This document shows positions 18,736 through 27,436 of a stretch of 64,000 bases of DNA, piece by piece. The translations under genes and the position numbers were made by a program. Position 1 is the first letter of the stretch, and each line of letters begins with the position of its first letter. The DNA is from Desulforamulus aeronauticus DSM 10349 (GTDB lineage Bacteria > Bacillota > Desulfotomaculia > Desulfotomaculales > Desulfotomaculaceae). The notes under the pieces are model-generated. The model was given only the letters and a program-made list of their open reading frames with translations. It searched no databases and had not been told where the DNA came from. The stretch is taken from contig NZ_FRAR01000012.1 of NCBI RefSeq assembly GCF_900142375.1, positions 1 through 64,000 of the forward strand, given 5' to 3'.

Positions 18736-18759
18736 ATGAAGAAAGTGTTTTTAAACTAA
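18736..18759 (+). CDS. Putative 7-residue leader peptide
   Basis: ATG AAG AAA GTG TTT TTA AAC TAA reads MKKVFLN, with TGAGGTCT upstream as a weak ribosome site. Its codons (GTGTTTTTAAACTA) are exactly complementary to TAGTTTAAAAACAC at 18826-18839. Such short frames control drug-resistance genes by ribosome stalling; function here is inferred. Confidence 0.5.
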   Translation: MKKVFLN

Positions 18760-18953
18760 TCAAATTTAATATTTTCTTAGAAGTGCATTCATCAGGGATT
18801 TGTCCGCACTTTTTTAAGAGATAATAGTTTAAAAACACGTACAGGAAAAAATGATATTTAGTTTAAGGCCATAAGGTTTCCTTTTAGTTGGCTTTAAATC
18901 TATCTATGCTTACTGCAGTAAACACCTGGGTGTTTACTGCAGTTTTTATTTTT
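18745..18953 (+). promoter_or_regulatory. Attenuator-like leader of the MFS pump gene
   Basis: Contains the leader peptide, a terminator-like hairpin at 18781-18815 (AAGTGC ... GCACTTTTTT), a 14-bp long-range pairing between 18745-18758 and 18826-18839, a stem TTTAA-GCC / GGC-TTAAA at 18862-18898 and a strong terminator at 18913-18953. Mutually exclusive folding is plausible but not computed. Confidence 0.55.
18913..18953 (+). terminator. Strong hairpin terminator inside the leader
   Basis: CTGCAGTAAACACC / GGTGTTTACTGCAG, perfect 14-bp stem with a TG loop, then TTTTTATTTTT. It lies before the MFS gene, so it either stops upstream transcription or is the regulated stop. Confidence 0.85.
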
Positions 18954-19023
18954 ACGGTGATCGCCATGCCTAGAGTAGGAAAGAAAATTTTTAATAACAG
19001 TGATTGGAGAGAATCTAGCAGAT

Positions 19024-20250
19024 ATGTATAGAAATTGGAAAAAGAATATCATACTCTTTTTGGTTAGCCAGACCATATCGCTTTTTGGATCGTCCCTGGT
19101 CCAGTATGCCATTATGTGGCATATTACATTAAAAACACAGTCTGGTATCATGATGACCATATCTATTATTTGTGGCTTCCTGCCTACCTTTTTTATTTCT
19201 CCCTTTGCGGGGGTATGGGCTGACCGGTATAATCGAAAAACGCTGATTATGCTAGCGGATTCTATGATTGCGATCTCAACACTTATTTTAGCCATACTGT
19301 TTCTGATGGGATACGATGCGCTCTGGCTGCTCTTTGTGGTTTCTGCCATACGTGCGCTCGGAGCAGGAATTCAGGTACCGGCCATAGGAGCTTTTCTTCC
19401 CCAACTTGTACCGGAGGAGAAGCTTACTAAAGTGAATGCAACAAACGGAAGTATCCAGGCACTTACTATGCTGGTATCCCCCATGCTTAGCGGTGCACTT
19501 CTAACGATGGCTACCATCGAAACAATATTCTTTATAGATGTTATTACAGCAGCCATCGCGGTTCTGATATTATTTTTGTTTTTGCAGGTGCCTGTTCATG
19601 CAAAAGCCCTGGAAAAGCAAACAATGAGCTATTTCAGCGACATGCGTGAAGGTTACACTTATATTAGAAACCATGAGTATGTTAAGAAATTCTTTCTGTT
19701 TTGTGCCATATTCTTTTTTTTAGCTGCACCGGTTGCATTTTTAACGCCGCTACAGGTGACACGTAGTTTTGGTAGCGACGTTTGGCGTCTAACGGCAATT
19801 GAAATTACCTTTTCTATCGGTATGATGGTGGGCGGCATCATCATGGCTTCTTGGGGGGGGTTTAAAAATAAGGTTCACTCAATGACGTTAGCAAGCCTTG
19901 TTATTGGAGCTTGTACCTTTGCCCTTGGGGTTATTCCTGATTTTTGGCTGTATCTATTTTTTATGGGGGTAACTGGAATTGCCATGCCAATCTTTAATAC
20001 ACCTTCTACGGTTTTATTACAGGAGAAAGTAGAGGGGGATTTTCTGGGTAGAGTATTTGGTGTTTTAGGGATGATCTCAAGTACCATGATGCCACTTGGT
20101 ATGCTTATGTTCGGGCCACTGGCAGATATCATTAAAATTGAATGGCTACTGATGGGAACCGGCTTGCTGCTGTTTGTTCAGGGACTTTTCCTGCTAGGCA
20201 ACAAAGTGCTCATTGAGGCTGGAAGGCCAAGCCCCAAGCCTGAACTGTAG
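19024..20250 (+). CDS. Mef-like MFS drug efflux pump
   Basis: A 408-residue, 12-helix MFS protein. The N-terminus (YRNWKKNIILFLVSQTISLF), the A motif AGVWADRYNRKTLIM and the C-half LQEKVEGDFLGRVFGV match macrolide-efflux (Mef) type pumps. The frame is open from 19000, but ATG at 19024 aligns with Mef N-termini; GGAGAG lies about 12 bases upstream. The substrate is probably a ribosome-targeting drug, supported by the attenuator-like leader, though neither is proven. The gene is followed by about 100 bases without signal before the convergent toxin relic. Confidence 0.8.
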   Translation: MYRNWKKNIILFLVSQTISLFGSSLVQYAIMWHITLKTQSGIMMTISIICGFLPTFFISPFAGVWADRYNRKTLIMLADSMIAISTLILAILFLMGYDALWLLFVVSAIRALGAGIQVPAIGAFLPQLVPEEKLTKVNATNGSIQALTMLVSPMLSGALLTMATIETIFFIDVITAAIAVLILFLFLQVPVHAKALEKQTMSYFSDMREGYTYIRNHEYVKKFFLFCAIFFFLAAPVAFLTPLQVTRSFGSDVWRLTAIEITFSIGMMVGGIIMASWGGFKNKVHSMTLASLVIGACTFALGVIPDFWLYLFFMGVTGIAMPIFNTPSTVLLQEKVEGDFLGRVFGVLGMISSTMMPLGMLMFGPLADIIKIEWLLMGTGLLLFVQGLFLLGNKVLIEAGRPSPKPEL

Positions 20251-20354
20251 ATTTATTTATAGAAGACAAAGCCCATGTGGCCGCGCTGGGGGATCAGTTG
20301 ACGCACTGGACGGGGGCTATACGGGTAAGGAGGCCCGCACCTTTTACCTGGCTC

Positions 20355-20623
20355 TTACTTGTCGTTGTAATGGCCGCGGCATTGAGCAATCTCTATATTG
20401 TCGTTACCTTGAATGCGATATATCAGGCGGTTCGTATCATCAATACGTCTGCTCCACCATCCGGTCATATTGCCCCGTAACGGTTCCGGTTTTCCCAGGC
20501 CCTCAAAAGCATTTCGTGAAATGTCCTGTAAAAGCTGATTTATTCTGCGCAACGTCTTTTGTCCTGCCCCTGCCAATACAGATAATCTTCCCAACCTTCT
20601 GGCAGGAAGAGCAGATTACTCAT
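20355..20623 (-). pseudogene. YoeB/Txe-family toxin, frameshifted
   Basis: From ATG at 20623 (overlapping the antitoxin stop) the frame reads MSNLLFLPEGWEDYLYWQGQ then fails: one A is missing in the run after GGAC, so it ends early. The other frame continues perfectly as KTLRRINQLLQDISRNAFEG, GKPEPLRG, SRRIDDTNRLIYRI and CRGHYNDK to 20355, all YoeB/Txe hallmarks including the C-terminal catalytic His-Tyr. Intact it would be an 84-90 residue ribosome-dependent mRNA endonuclease. Confidence 0.8.
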
Positions 20624-20891
20624 TGGCCATTTCCTCTAGCTCGGCCATTGTCTTTACAATTGGTTTATTCTTTCCGGATTCATAATCGCTGATAGACTTT
20701 TGTAAACGTGCCTGATTTTCAGCGGAATAAAAAGGGTCGGAGATACGCAAATCAAACGGAATGCCGCCACATCTAACTACCTGTTTGTAAAAAACATTTG
20801 TGGCGGCAGACATGGACAAACCCAGTTCCGAGAAAATTGCTTCAGCTTTCTTTTTTAGTGCATCATCAACACGAATATTAACATTGGCCAT
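20616..20891 (-). CDS. RelB/DinJ-family antitoxin
   Basis: A 91-residue protein beginning ANVNIRVDDALKKKAEAIF, the ribbon-helix-helix N-terminus of RelB/DinJ antitoxins, followed by the LGLSMSAATNVFYKQVVRCGGIPFDL stretch and a C-terminal neutralising tail. It overlaps the toxin frame by a few bases, as is normal for these pairs, and would repress its own promoter. The partner toxin is broken, so this is an orphan antitoxin that could still neutralise related toxins elsewhere. Confidence 0.85.
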   Translation of the reverse strand: MANVNIRVDDALKKKAEAIFSELGLSMSAATNVFYKQVVRCGGIPFDLRISDPFYSAENQARLQKSISDYESGKNKPIVKTMAELEEMANE

Positions 20892-21147
20892 TTCAAAAAC
20901 ACTCCTTCGCTGGTTTCTTATGTTTATTATATGCTAAATAAGACGCAAATATCTACATAAATATTTATATTTGCAATACAATGTCATTAGAGGGCAACAC
21001 AAACAATTCCGGCCAGCACTCACCAGCGAAGAGGGTTTTGTCGTAAAACGAAGCATTTTATAGAAAGATCAACCCCGTCTTCTTAATAAAAAGGAGGAAA
21101 ATCAAGACCTGCTGATAGACAGACAATAGGCGGTTATGACGTAAGAA
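20892..21147. other. Intergenic region upstream of the antitoxin gene
   Basis: Holds the antitoxin ribosome site (GGAGTG just upstream of its start) and AT-rich sequence where its promoter must lie. The part from 21060 reads like a scrap of unknown coding sequence (AAAAAGGAGGAAAATC then stops). I see no complete gene. Confidence 0.4.
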
Positions 21148-21190
21148 CGGATACCCCGTAATGGAGGTATCCGCTTTTGTTTATTTTTGA
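21148..21190. terminator. Hairpin terminator near tag
   Basis: CGGATACC / GGTATCCG stem with CTTTTGTTTATTTTT on the plus strand. It lies directly downstream of the minus-strand tag gene. Confidence 0.6.
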
Positions 21191-21192
21191 TG

Positions 21193-21768
21193 TTAAGACT
21201 GACAACTACGGTAAAAGGCACAGGAGGTCAAATGGTCATTTACCATGCCAACCGCTTGCATGAATGCATAAACCGTAGTTGCTCCCACAAATTTGAATCC
21301 ATGTTTTTTCAAATCTTTACTGATTTTTTCAGAAAGTGGCGTACTGGCCGGAACCTGTTCTAGGCTTGTCCAGGCATTGAGGATGGGCTGATAATTTACG
21401 AAAGACCATAAGTAATTGTCCAGCGAATGAAATTCTTCACAAATCTTAAAATATGCCTTAGCGTTATTGATAACAGCAGTTACTTTTTGCCTGTTTTTGA
21501 TAATACCGTCATTCTGTAAAAGGGCTTCCACTTTAGCAGCATCGTAGGTAATCAGAATGGCCGGGTCAAAATCGTCAAATGCCTGACTAAGGGTATCCAT
21601 CTTGGCAAGAATTGTTGACCAGCTTAGTCCCGCCTGTTTACCCTCCAAAATTAGCATCTTAAACAGTTTTCTATCATCATGAACCGGGATACCCCATTCT
21701 TTATCATGATAATCCTGTTCCAGTTTACTTTTGGTGGCCCAGCCACAACGTATTATTTCTTTCGACAT
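21193..21768 (-). CDS. tag: DNA-3-methyladenine glycosylase I
   Basis: A 191-residue protein with the Tag signature throughout: RCGWATKSKLEQDYHDKEWG (the E in DxEWG contacts the base), LEGKQAGLSWSTILAKM, KNRQKVTAVINNA and FKFVGATTVYAFMQAVGMVNDH. It removes 3-methyladenine from alkylated DNA. The zinc-snap pattern expects Cys near the N-terminus (C8) and His/Cys at the end (DHLTSCAFYRSC), and these are present. Divergent from the MocR gene; the shared gap is about 125 bases. Confidence 0.92.
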   Translation of the reverse strand: MSKEIIRCGWATKSKLEQDYHDKEWGIPVHDDRKLFKMLILEGKQAGLSWSTILAKMDTLSQAFDDFDPAILITYDAAKVEALLQNDGIIKNRQKVTAVINNAKAYFKICEEFHSLDNYLWSFVNYQPILNAWTSLEQVPASTPLSEKISKDLKKHGFKFVGATTVYAFMQAVGMVNDHLTSCAFYRSCQS

Positions 21769-21894
21769 TATGTTATCTCCCTTTATAGATCCATCGTCTC
21801 ATAAACTTTACACCATTTCAGCCGTAAGAAAAGCTGTGTATTATATATTTTATTATATAATTGTGGCAGATAGCAATGGATGGGGGAAGTGTGA

Positions 21895-23304
21895 GTGCTG
21901 CACATTGATCATAACAGCCAAAAACCAATCTATCAGCAGATCTATGAACAAATGAAACAGGATATTGTTATAGGAAATTTGCCTATCGGCATGCGGCTAA
22001 CATCTACCCGGGCACTGGCAAGAGAACTGCAAATTGGACGGAATACTGTCGAAAACGCCTACGCCCAATTGGTGCTGGAGGGATACATTACAAGCGTGGC
22101 AAGCTCTGGCTATGTGGTCAACAATTTGCAATTTAATCTTAACCAGAGAACAAGGGGGAGAGTAACAACGAGTGAAGCGGGGGGTGTTGCTGTCAATCGT
22201 GAGATGGCAAATATCCGCTATAATTTTCAATATGGCAGTCTCGATGCTGCGAGTTTTCCGGATAAACTCTGGAGAAAGTATCTGGCTGAGGTATTGGATG
22301 GACCGGAGGCGCAGGAGATCCACGGTGATGCTGATGTAAAAGGAGACTTAGCTTTACGAAACCAACTTATGGAATATTTGTATCACAGTCGTGGAGTCAA
22401 TTGCCAACCGGAACAGATTGTAATTTGTAGCGGCACACAAGCCGCTTTGGAAATGATGATAAAAATATTTCCCTATGGGAAAAAAAAGGTCGCCATGGAG
22501 GAACCCTGTTATAACGGTGCCAGTGTCATTTTCCGTAGTAATGGATTCGAGATTTTGCCGATACCGGTTTGTGAGGATGGGATTGAACTAAACGAACTTG
22601 CCACATCATCTGCAAGAATGGTTCATATTGCGCCATCCCACCAGTTTCCGATGGGCAGCGTTATGCCGATCCATAAGCGGATCGAAATACTGAACTGGGC
22701 GCAGCAACATGATAATATCATTATCGAAGATGACTATGACAGCGAATTTCGTTATAACGGGCGGCCAATCCCAGCTCTCCAATCCATTGATCAATATGAG
22801 CGGGTAGTCTATATAGGGACATTTTCCAAAGCACTTTCGCCGGGCCTGCGGATGGCATATATGATATTGCCGACATGGTTGCTACCGGCTTATCAAGAGA
22901 GGTTTACTGGCTATCAATGTACCGTACCGTTGCTAGAACAGAAAATCCTGGCCCGGTTTATGGAGGAGGGGCATTGGGAAAAGCATGTCCGGAAAATTTG
23001 CCTGTCTCAAAAAAAGAAGCATGATATCTTGATTTATGCAATTAAACAAACGATGGGAAATAAGGTACGGATTTATGGTCATCAAGCTGGCTTGCATATT
23101 CTGCTGGAGTTTTTAGATGGACAGCAGGAAGACGATCTTGTCCGGCAAGCACTGGAATACAAAATTAAGGTATGTCCTGTATCTCCTTTCTGGCTGAACA
23201 AACAGGGTTATAGGAATCATGCCCTGATCTTGGGGTATGGCATGATGCCGGAGAGGGACATCCCGAGGGCGGTGGAGATGTTATCCCGAGCCTGGTTCGG
23301 TTAA
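21895..23304 (+). CDS. MocR-type (GntR/aminotransferase) regulator
   Basis: A 469-residue fusion: an N-terminal GntR winged helix (residues 5-75, with LTSTRALARELQIGRNTVEN) and a PLP-dependent aminotransferase-like domain (110-469) with the PLP-contacting EDDYDSEFRY and the Lys in GTFSKALSPGLR near residue 312. Start GTG at 21895, after GGGGGAAG. PdxR-like members sense PLP; others regulate drug or amino-acid genes. The PNPOx-type gene that follows in the same direction may be the target or simply a partner in flavin/PLP use. Confidence 0.88.
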   Translation: MLHIDHNSQKPIYQQIYEQMKQDIVIGNLPIGMRLTSTRALARELQIGRNTVENAYAQLVLEGYITSVASSGYVVNNLQFNLNQRTRGRVTTSEAGGVAVNREMANIRYNFQYGSLDAASFPDKLWRKYLAEVLDGPEAQEIHGDADVKGDLALRNQLMEYLYHSRGVNCQPEQIVICSGTQAALEMMIKIFPYGKKKVAMEEPCYNGASVIFRSNGFEILPIPVCEDGIELNELATSSARMVHIAPSHQFPMGSVMPIHKRIEILNWAQQHDNIIIEDDYDSEFRYNGRPIPALQSIDQYERVVYIGTFSKALSPGLRMAYMILPTWLLPAYQERFTGYQCTVPLLEQKILARFMEEGHWEKHVRKICLSQKKKHDILIYAIKQTMGNKVRIYGHQAGLHILLEFLDGQQEDDLVRQALEYKIKVCPVSPFWLNKQGYRNHALILGYGMMPERDIPRAVEMLSRAWFG

Positions 23305-23398
23305 ACCAACTGTATCCTATGAAATTATCAAAACCGGCTCTTACAAAGGAGACGGTTTTACAATATAGTAAGGGGCAAAGGAAATAAGGAGGCTAATT

Positions 23399-23872
23399 AT
23401 GCAACACCGCATGAAAACACACCCTTTGACCGAACAACAGATAAACCATTTACTTCAGCGCGCCCAAACCGGCAGTTTGGCAACACTGAATGCCGATGGT
23501 ACACCGTATAGTACCCCCATCCATTTTGTCTATTGCGATCATGCAATCTTTGTCCATGGGCTGCCAAAGGGCAAGAAGCTTGACAATATTGCCCACGATT
23601 CCAGAGTTGGCTTTTCTGTTTGTGAGATGGATAAACTGCTGTTGACCCCGCATGGAAAACCCTGCGATACCAATACAAAATACGAGAGTGTGATTATCTC
23701 CGGTACTGCCAAACTTGTGGATGATATCGAGGAAAAAGGAAATGTGCTGAAAAAAATAGTGGAAAAATATACACCTCATCTGGTAAACAATGAAATCCCA
23801 ACCAATATGGTTAAAGGGACAGCGGTGATCCGCATTGATGTGACGGAAATGACCGGAAAATACTATGGGTAG
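23399..23872 (+). CDS. PNPOx-fold flavin protein, NimA-like
   Basis: A 157-residue split-barrel protein with LLQRAQTGSLATLNADGTPY, HFVYCDHAIFVHG and GKKLDNIAHDSRVGFSV, the pyridoxamine-phosphate-oxidase fold. The length and N-terminal pattern resemble nitroimidazole-resistance (Nim) and related FMN/F420-binding proteins rather than true PdxH. Start ATG follows AAGGAGGCTAATT. It sits 95 bases behind the MocR gene, and the two are likely functionally linked. Enzymatic activity is not established. Confidence 0.75.
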   Translation: MQHRMKTHPLTEQQINHLLQRAQTGSLATLNADGTPYSTPIHFVYCDHAIFVHGLPKGKKLDNIAHDSRVGFSVCEMDKLLLTPHGKPCDTNTKYESVIISGTAKLVDDIEEKGNVLKKIVEKYTPHLVNNEIPTNMVKGTAVIRIDVTEMTGKYYG

Positions 23873-23934
23873 CAAATGCAGAATGTCCATTAAATGAAAT
23901 TTTTATAGTTTATCATTATAATAATGGGTTAAAA

Positions 23935-23970
23935 AGGCGACGCCGTAGGAAAATCCTACGGCGTCATTAG
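23935..23970. terminator. Bidirectional terminator
   Basis: GACGCCGTAGGA / TCCTACGGCGTC, perfect 12-bp stem. It is followed by TTTTT on the minus strand, so it closes thiC and probably also the PNPOx gene. Confidence 0.85.
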
Positions 23971-23982
23971 GTAAATCCGTAT

Positions 23983-25284
23983 TTACACGATGCTTAAATC
24001 CTCACCATTTAATATCTTCTTCATGTTTTTCATGGGACACATTTTCCCGCACATGGTACAGGTATCCTCACACTCAGGTTGAGATTCCTCGCGGTACCTT
24101 CTGGCTTTTTCTGGGTCGATGGCTAAGGAAATCATCCGGGTAAAGTCTACATCAGCCCGAGCGGCACTCATTTCATTATCCCACTTACGAGCACCCGGGA
24201 TTCCTTTAGCAATGTCTGCGGCATGGGCAGCAATCCGTGCTGCAATAATACCTTCCTTCATATCGTCCAGATTTGGCAAACGAAGATGTTCCGCAGGAGT
24301 TACAAAGCACAGGAAGTCAGCACCATTAGAAGCTGCTATGGCGCCTCCAATTGCACTGGTAATATGGTCATAACCAGGGGCAATATCAGTTACAATAGGG
24401 CCAAGTACGTAGAAGGGTGCACCATGACATAGTTTTTTCTCTAATAAAACGTTAGCTGCAATTTCATTTAAGGACATATGACCGGGACCTTCTATCATAA
24501 CCTGTACGTTTCTTGCCCAGGCTCGTTTGGTTAACTCGCCAAGGGTAATTAGTTCTTCAATTTGAGCTGGGTCAGTAGAGTCATTTAAGGACCCGGGGCG
24601 GCAAGCATCTCCTAAACTTAAGGTTACATCAAATTTTTCGCAAATATCAAGTAATCGATCATAATACTCATAGAAAGGGTTTTCTTGATTATTAAGTTCC
24701 ATCCAGGCAAAAAGCAGTGAACCACCGCGGGAAACGATATTCGTCAATCTTTTATTATTTTTCACCCGTTCAGCAGTAGCCCTATTCATGCCACAATGGA
24801 TAGTCATAAAATCTACACCATCTTCGGCGTGTTTTTCTACAACAGAAAAGAACTCATCCACGGTGATATCCTTTAAGTCCTTATCCAGCATGCCCACTGC
24901 ATCATACATAGGCACCGTACCAATCATAACTGGTGACATCTCAATAAGTTTACGTCGAAACTCCTGTGTCTTTCCAAAGCAGCTTAAATCCATGATAGCA
25001 GTGGTCTTTAACTCTATCGCCTTTCTTACCTTCGCCAATTCCAGATCAATATCATAACAATCTTTAGAAACACCTAGATTTACATTGATTTTGGTGCTAA
25101 GTCCCTGGCCAACTCCTTCAGAGTCAAGATTTTTATGGTTTTTGTTAGCGGGAATAGCAACTTTTCCCGCCGCTACCAGCGAACGTAAATTTTCTGGATC
25201 CATAGTTTCTTTTTGGGCTACAGTAAGCATTTGAGCTGTAATGATACCTTTTTTAGCAGCATCCATTTGAGTCGTATAAATCAT
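23983..25284 (-). CDS. thiC: Phosphomethylpyrimidine synthase
   Basis: A 433-residue ThiC, the radical SAM enzyme that rearranges aminoimidazole ribotide to the thiamine pyrimidine. Seen: MGKxx-type core stretches [60 protein letters not shown] and the C-terminal cluster motif [11 protein letters not shown]. The cluster spacing is C-X2-C-X3-C, as I recall for the shorter clostridial/archaeal class. The frame remains open up to 25428, but that extension is the TPP riboswitch; ATG at 25284 has GAAAGGGG upstream, so I use it. It is controlled by the riboswitch and terminator just upstream. Confidence 0.95.
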   Translation of the reverse strand: MIYTTQMDAAKKGIITAQMLTVAQKETMDPENLRSLVAAGKVAIPANKNHKNLDSEGVGQGLSTKINVNLGVSKDCYDIDLELAKVRKAIELKTTAIMDLSCFGKTQEFRRKLIEMSPVMIGTVPMYDAVGMLDKDLKDITVDEFFSVVEKHAEDGVDFMTIHCGMNRATAERVKNNKRLTNIVSRGGSLLFAWMELNNQENPFYEYYDRLLDICEKFDVTLSLGDACRPGSLNDSTDPAQIEELITLGELTKRAWARNVQVMIEGPGHMSLNEIAANVLLEKKLCHGAPFYVLGPIVTDIAPGYDHITSAIGGAIAASNGADFLCFVTPAEHLRLPNLDDMKEGIIAARIAAHAADIAKGIPGARKWDNEMSAARADVDFTRMISLAIDPEKARRYREESQPECEDTCTMCGKMCPMKNMKKILNGEDLSIV

Positions 25285-25352
25285 TTTTCTTTTCCCCTTT
25301 CTTTTAGTAGCGTTTAGGGGCTTAACCACATTCGTGATGATGAAGCTTTTAG

Positions 25353-25388
25353 GCAAAAAAAGAAGCTTACCCGAAAGTAAGCTTCTTA
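25353..25388 (-). terminator. Regulated terminator of the thiC leader
   Basis: On the minus strand AGAAGCTTAC / GTAAGCTTCT followed by TTTTTTT, between the TPP aptamer and thiC, so thiamine pyrophosphate is expected to stop transcription here. Confidence 0.85.
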
Positions 25389-25402
25389 AGTAAACACATG
25401 AA

Positions 25403-25485
25403 AGCTTCCCTACGGTGGTATTAGCCACATCAGGTTCAAGGGTTGGAGTTGATCTCCTCTCAGCCGTTAGGCACCCCTAGCATGT
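25403..25485 (-). promoter_or_regulatory. TPP riboswitch (THI box)
   Basis: Minus strand carries the invariant blocks GGGGTGCC, GCTGAGAGGAGATC, ACCCTTGAACCTGAT and GGCTAATACCACCGTAGGGA in order. This is a canonical thiamine pyrophosphate aptamer. Confidence 0.97.
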
Positions 25486-25628
25486 ATTAATTGTAATAGA
25501 CCTATAATTACCTGTAAAGATATATTTTTACAGAGTAGACATTGACAGTAGGTAATAGTGAGCAACTCCAGCAGGTTTTCCTTGCTGCAACTTCCCCATG
25601 TTTAGCTTAGCCCCATGCCACAAAAAAT
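25486..25628. other. Gap between the TPP riboswitch and the MATE terminator
   Basis: Must hold the thiC promoter on the minus strand. No clear coding frame; GC-rich short hairpins only. Confidence 0.35.
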
Positions 25629-25656
25629 TACCCACCCCCGGTTTAAGGGGTGGGTA
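25629..25656 (-). terminator. Palindromic repeat copy 2, terminator of the MATE gene
   Basis: TACCCACCCC / GGGGTGGGTA around CCGGTTTAAG-like centre. On the minus strand it is followed by ATTTTTTG and directly trails the MATE gene. It shares GCCAYAAAAAATTACCCAC with copy 3 at 30192. Confidence 0.75.
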
Positions 25657-25677
25657 GTGAACGATACTCCTCAATTT

Positions 25678-27102
25678 TTACTGGATCAGACTCGTAATAC
25701 TTTTCTTCTTCCAAGACCATCGATAGTAGGAATATTGTAAAAGCAGACTGACAATAAATGCTGCCGGGTAACCGATCCAGATTCCCTGGATGCCAAGACT
25801 TGTAAAATGGGAGAGATAGTAGGCCACAGGCACCTCAACCAGCCAGATAGAAACCACACTGAACACCGTTGGCCAAAGGACAGTTCCACTGGCGCGCATG
25901 GTGGCGACAATAATCTGAGCGTGGCCAAAAATCAAATAGCTCCAGAGCGTGATCATAAGGAGGCTATGGGCAATCTGCAAGGTGTGCTCACTTGTTATAA
26001 ACCAAGATAAAATATTCCGGGAAAATAGATAAATCAGTATAATGATAATTCCGCCGATCACATAGTTAAGCCAAATCCCCGCTCGAACCACATCCTTGAC
26101 TCGACCAAGCTGGTTGGCCCCAATGGACTGCGAGGCGAAAATAGAAACAGCAATCCCCAGGCTAACCGCCGGCATCTGTACATAACTAACAACTTGGTTT
26201 ACTGCCCCATACGCTGCGGTGGCATCGGAGCCAAATTTGTTGACAAAGGTAATAACGGCAATTTCAGAAAGGGACACCAAGATCATGCTGATGCTTGAGG
26301 GAATACCAAGGCGCAGCAGCAATTTTAAGATATCGAAATCGATGCGCAGGTGCCGCCTAACCGATGCATCAAATTGTAATGAATGATTGGTTTTACTAAG
26401 ATAAATGAGCATTAAAACAAAGGTAATCACCGTTGACACCACCGATGCGTACGCCGCACCGTAGAGGCCAAGCTCTGGCAGACCCAACCAACCAAAGATG
26501 AGAATGGGCAACAGAACCAGGTTTAGTACAGTGCTGACAATGAGCGAGTAGAAGGGTGTATTGGCATCCCCGGTACCCCGCATAAATGTTGTGTAGGCAA
26601 AATATAAGAACAGGACTGGCATAGACCAAAACAAAATTCGCGCATAATGAACACTGGCATCGATGATATTTGCCGGGGTGCCAAGTAAATTTAGGATGTC
26701 CCGGGTGAAGATGCCACCAAGCAAGGCTAGCACCAGGCCAAGGAGGAAGGTGAAGGTAAGTGTTGTCCCAACAATTGCCTTCATCTTCTCTTCATTTCGT
26801 GCCCCATAGGCCTGGCCAATTAAGATCGAACTGCCTGCCCCAATGCCAATGGTGAAGGAAACGAGCAAAAAGAATAGTGGAAAGAAGGCTGAAATTGCTG
26901 CTAAAGCATCTACACCGAGCCACCTACCAACAACGATGCTGCCGACCAGTTGGCCCACCGATTGCAGCGCATTACTGAGTATCAGTGGTACGAGAAAAAC
27001 AAGCATAGGTCGCCATACGGTTGGATTTCCAAACTGTTGCGATTGAGAAACTGCTTCTTCACCTAATTCTGGTGAGGAATTGTTGCTAATTGTTTTATCC
27101 AT
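25678..27102 (-). CDS. MATE-family efflux transporter
   Basis: A 474-residue protein with 12 membrane helices in two related halves. It has the MATE features VPLILSNALQSVGQLVGSIV in helix 1, GSSILIGQAYGARNEEKMK, and the corresponding second-half stretch GIAVSIFASQSIGANQLGRV. It should be a Na+ or H+ coupled exporter of cationic compounds. A longer frame starts at 27135, but AAGGAGT lies between that ATG and the ATG at 27102, so 27102 is the better start. It is divergent from the DUF6530 operon. Confidence 0.88.
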   Translation of the reverse strand: MDKTISNNSSPELGEEAVSQSQQFGNPTVWRPMLVFLVPLILSNALQSVGQLVGSIVVGRWLGVDALAAISAFFPLFFLLVSFTIGIGAGSSILIGQAYGARNEEKMKAIVGTTLTFTFLLGLVLALLGGIFTRDILNLLGTPANIIDASVHYARILFWSMPVLFLYFAYTTFMRGTGDANTPFYSLIVSTVLNLVLLPILIFGWLGLPELGLYGAAYASVVSTVITFVLMLIYLSKTNHSLQFDASVRRHLRIDFDILKLLLRLGIPSSISMILVSLSEIAVITFVNKFGSDATAAYGAVNQVVSYVQMPAVSLGIAVSIFASQSIGANQLGRVKDVVRAGIWLNYVIGGIIIILIYLFSRNILSWFITSEHTLQIAHSLLMITLWSYLIFGHAQIIVATMRASGTVLWPTVFSVVSIWLVEVPVAYYLSHFTSLGIQGIWIGYPAAFIVSLLLQYSYYRWSWKKKSITSLIQ

Positions 27103-27375
27103 AGTTGTTAAAAAACTCCTTACATAATTTGGCATGGTTTACTAAATACTTTTTATGAAAAGCGCTATTTTCCGTTTGCCCAGGTACCAAAAAATAATGC
27201 GAATAATTGTTCGGTTTAACAATAGACATTATACGCATTTGTTTTCTAACGCGCAAGGCGTTTTTTTATTTTCCCCAAACAGTTTCTATTATAGTTTATT
27301 TATAAACAAACTATAATTGGTGTTGTTTGCTTTTTCTGGTTATCCCAAAGTATTGACATTATCCGATAGCGGAAG
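27103..27375. other. Divergent control region, MATE / DUF6530 operon
   Basis: Contains the inverted repeat TATAGTTT (27290) / AAACTATA (27308) and AT-rich sequence. The plus-strand promoter starts at 27353. No gene seen. Confidence 0.5.
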
Positions 27376-27381
27376 TAAAAT
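27353..27381 (+). promoter_or_regulatory. Sigma-A promoter of the DUF6530 operon
   Basis: TTGACA (27353), 17-base spacer, TAAAAT (27376). Confidence 0.8.
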
Positions 27382-27393
27382 TAAATTAATAGT

Positions 27394-27408
27394 TTAGTAA
27401 ATTACTAA
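27394..27408 (+). promoter_or_regulatory. Palindromic operator candidate
   Basis: TTAGTAAATTACTAA is a perfect 15-base palindrome around a central base, followed by a third half-site (TTTAGTAA at 27409). It lies just downstream of the promoter, a repressor position. The cognate regulator is unknown. Confidence 0.65.
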
Positions 27409-27436
27409 TTTAGTAAAATGATTTGGGGGTAAGGTT

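Noticed and set aside
20213-20692. A 159-codon plus-strand frame over the toxin/antitoxin relic
   Set aside because: It lies on the opposite strand to clear YoeB and antitoxin homology and has no domain.
25285-25428. Longer ThiC N-terminus starting inside the TPP aptamer
   Set aside because: It would place coding sequence over the aptamer and regulated terminator; the ATG at 25284 has its own ribosome site.
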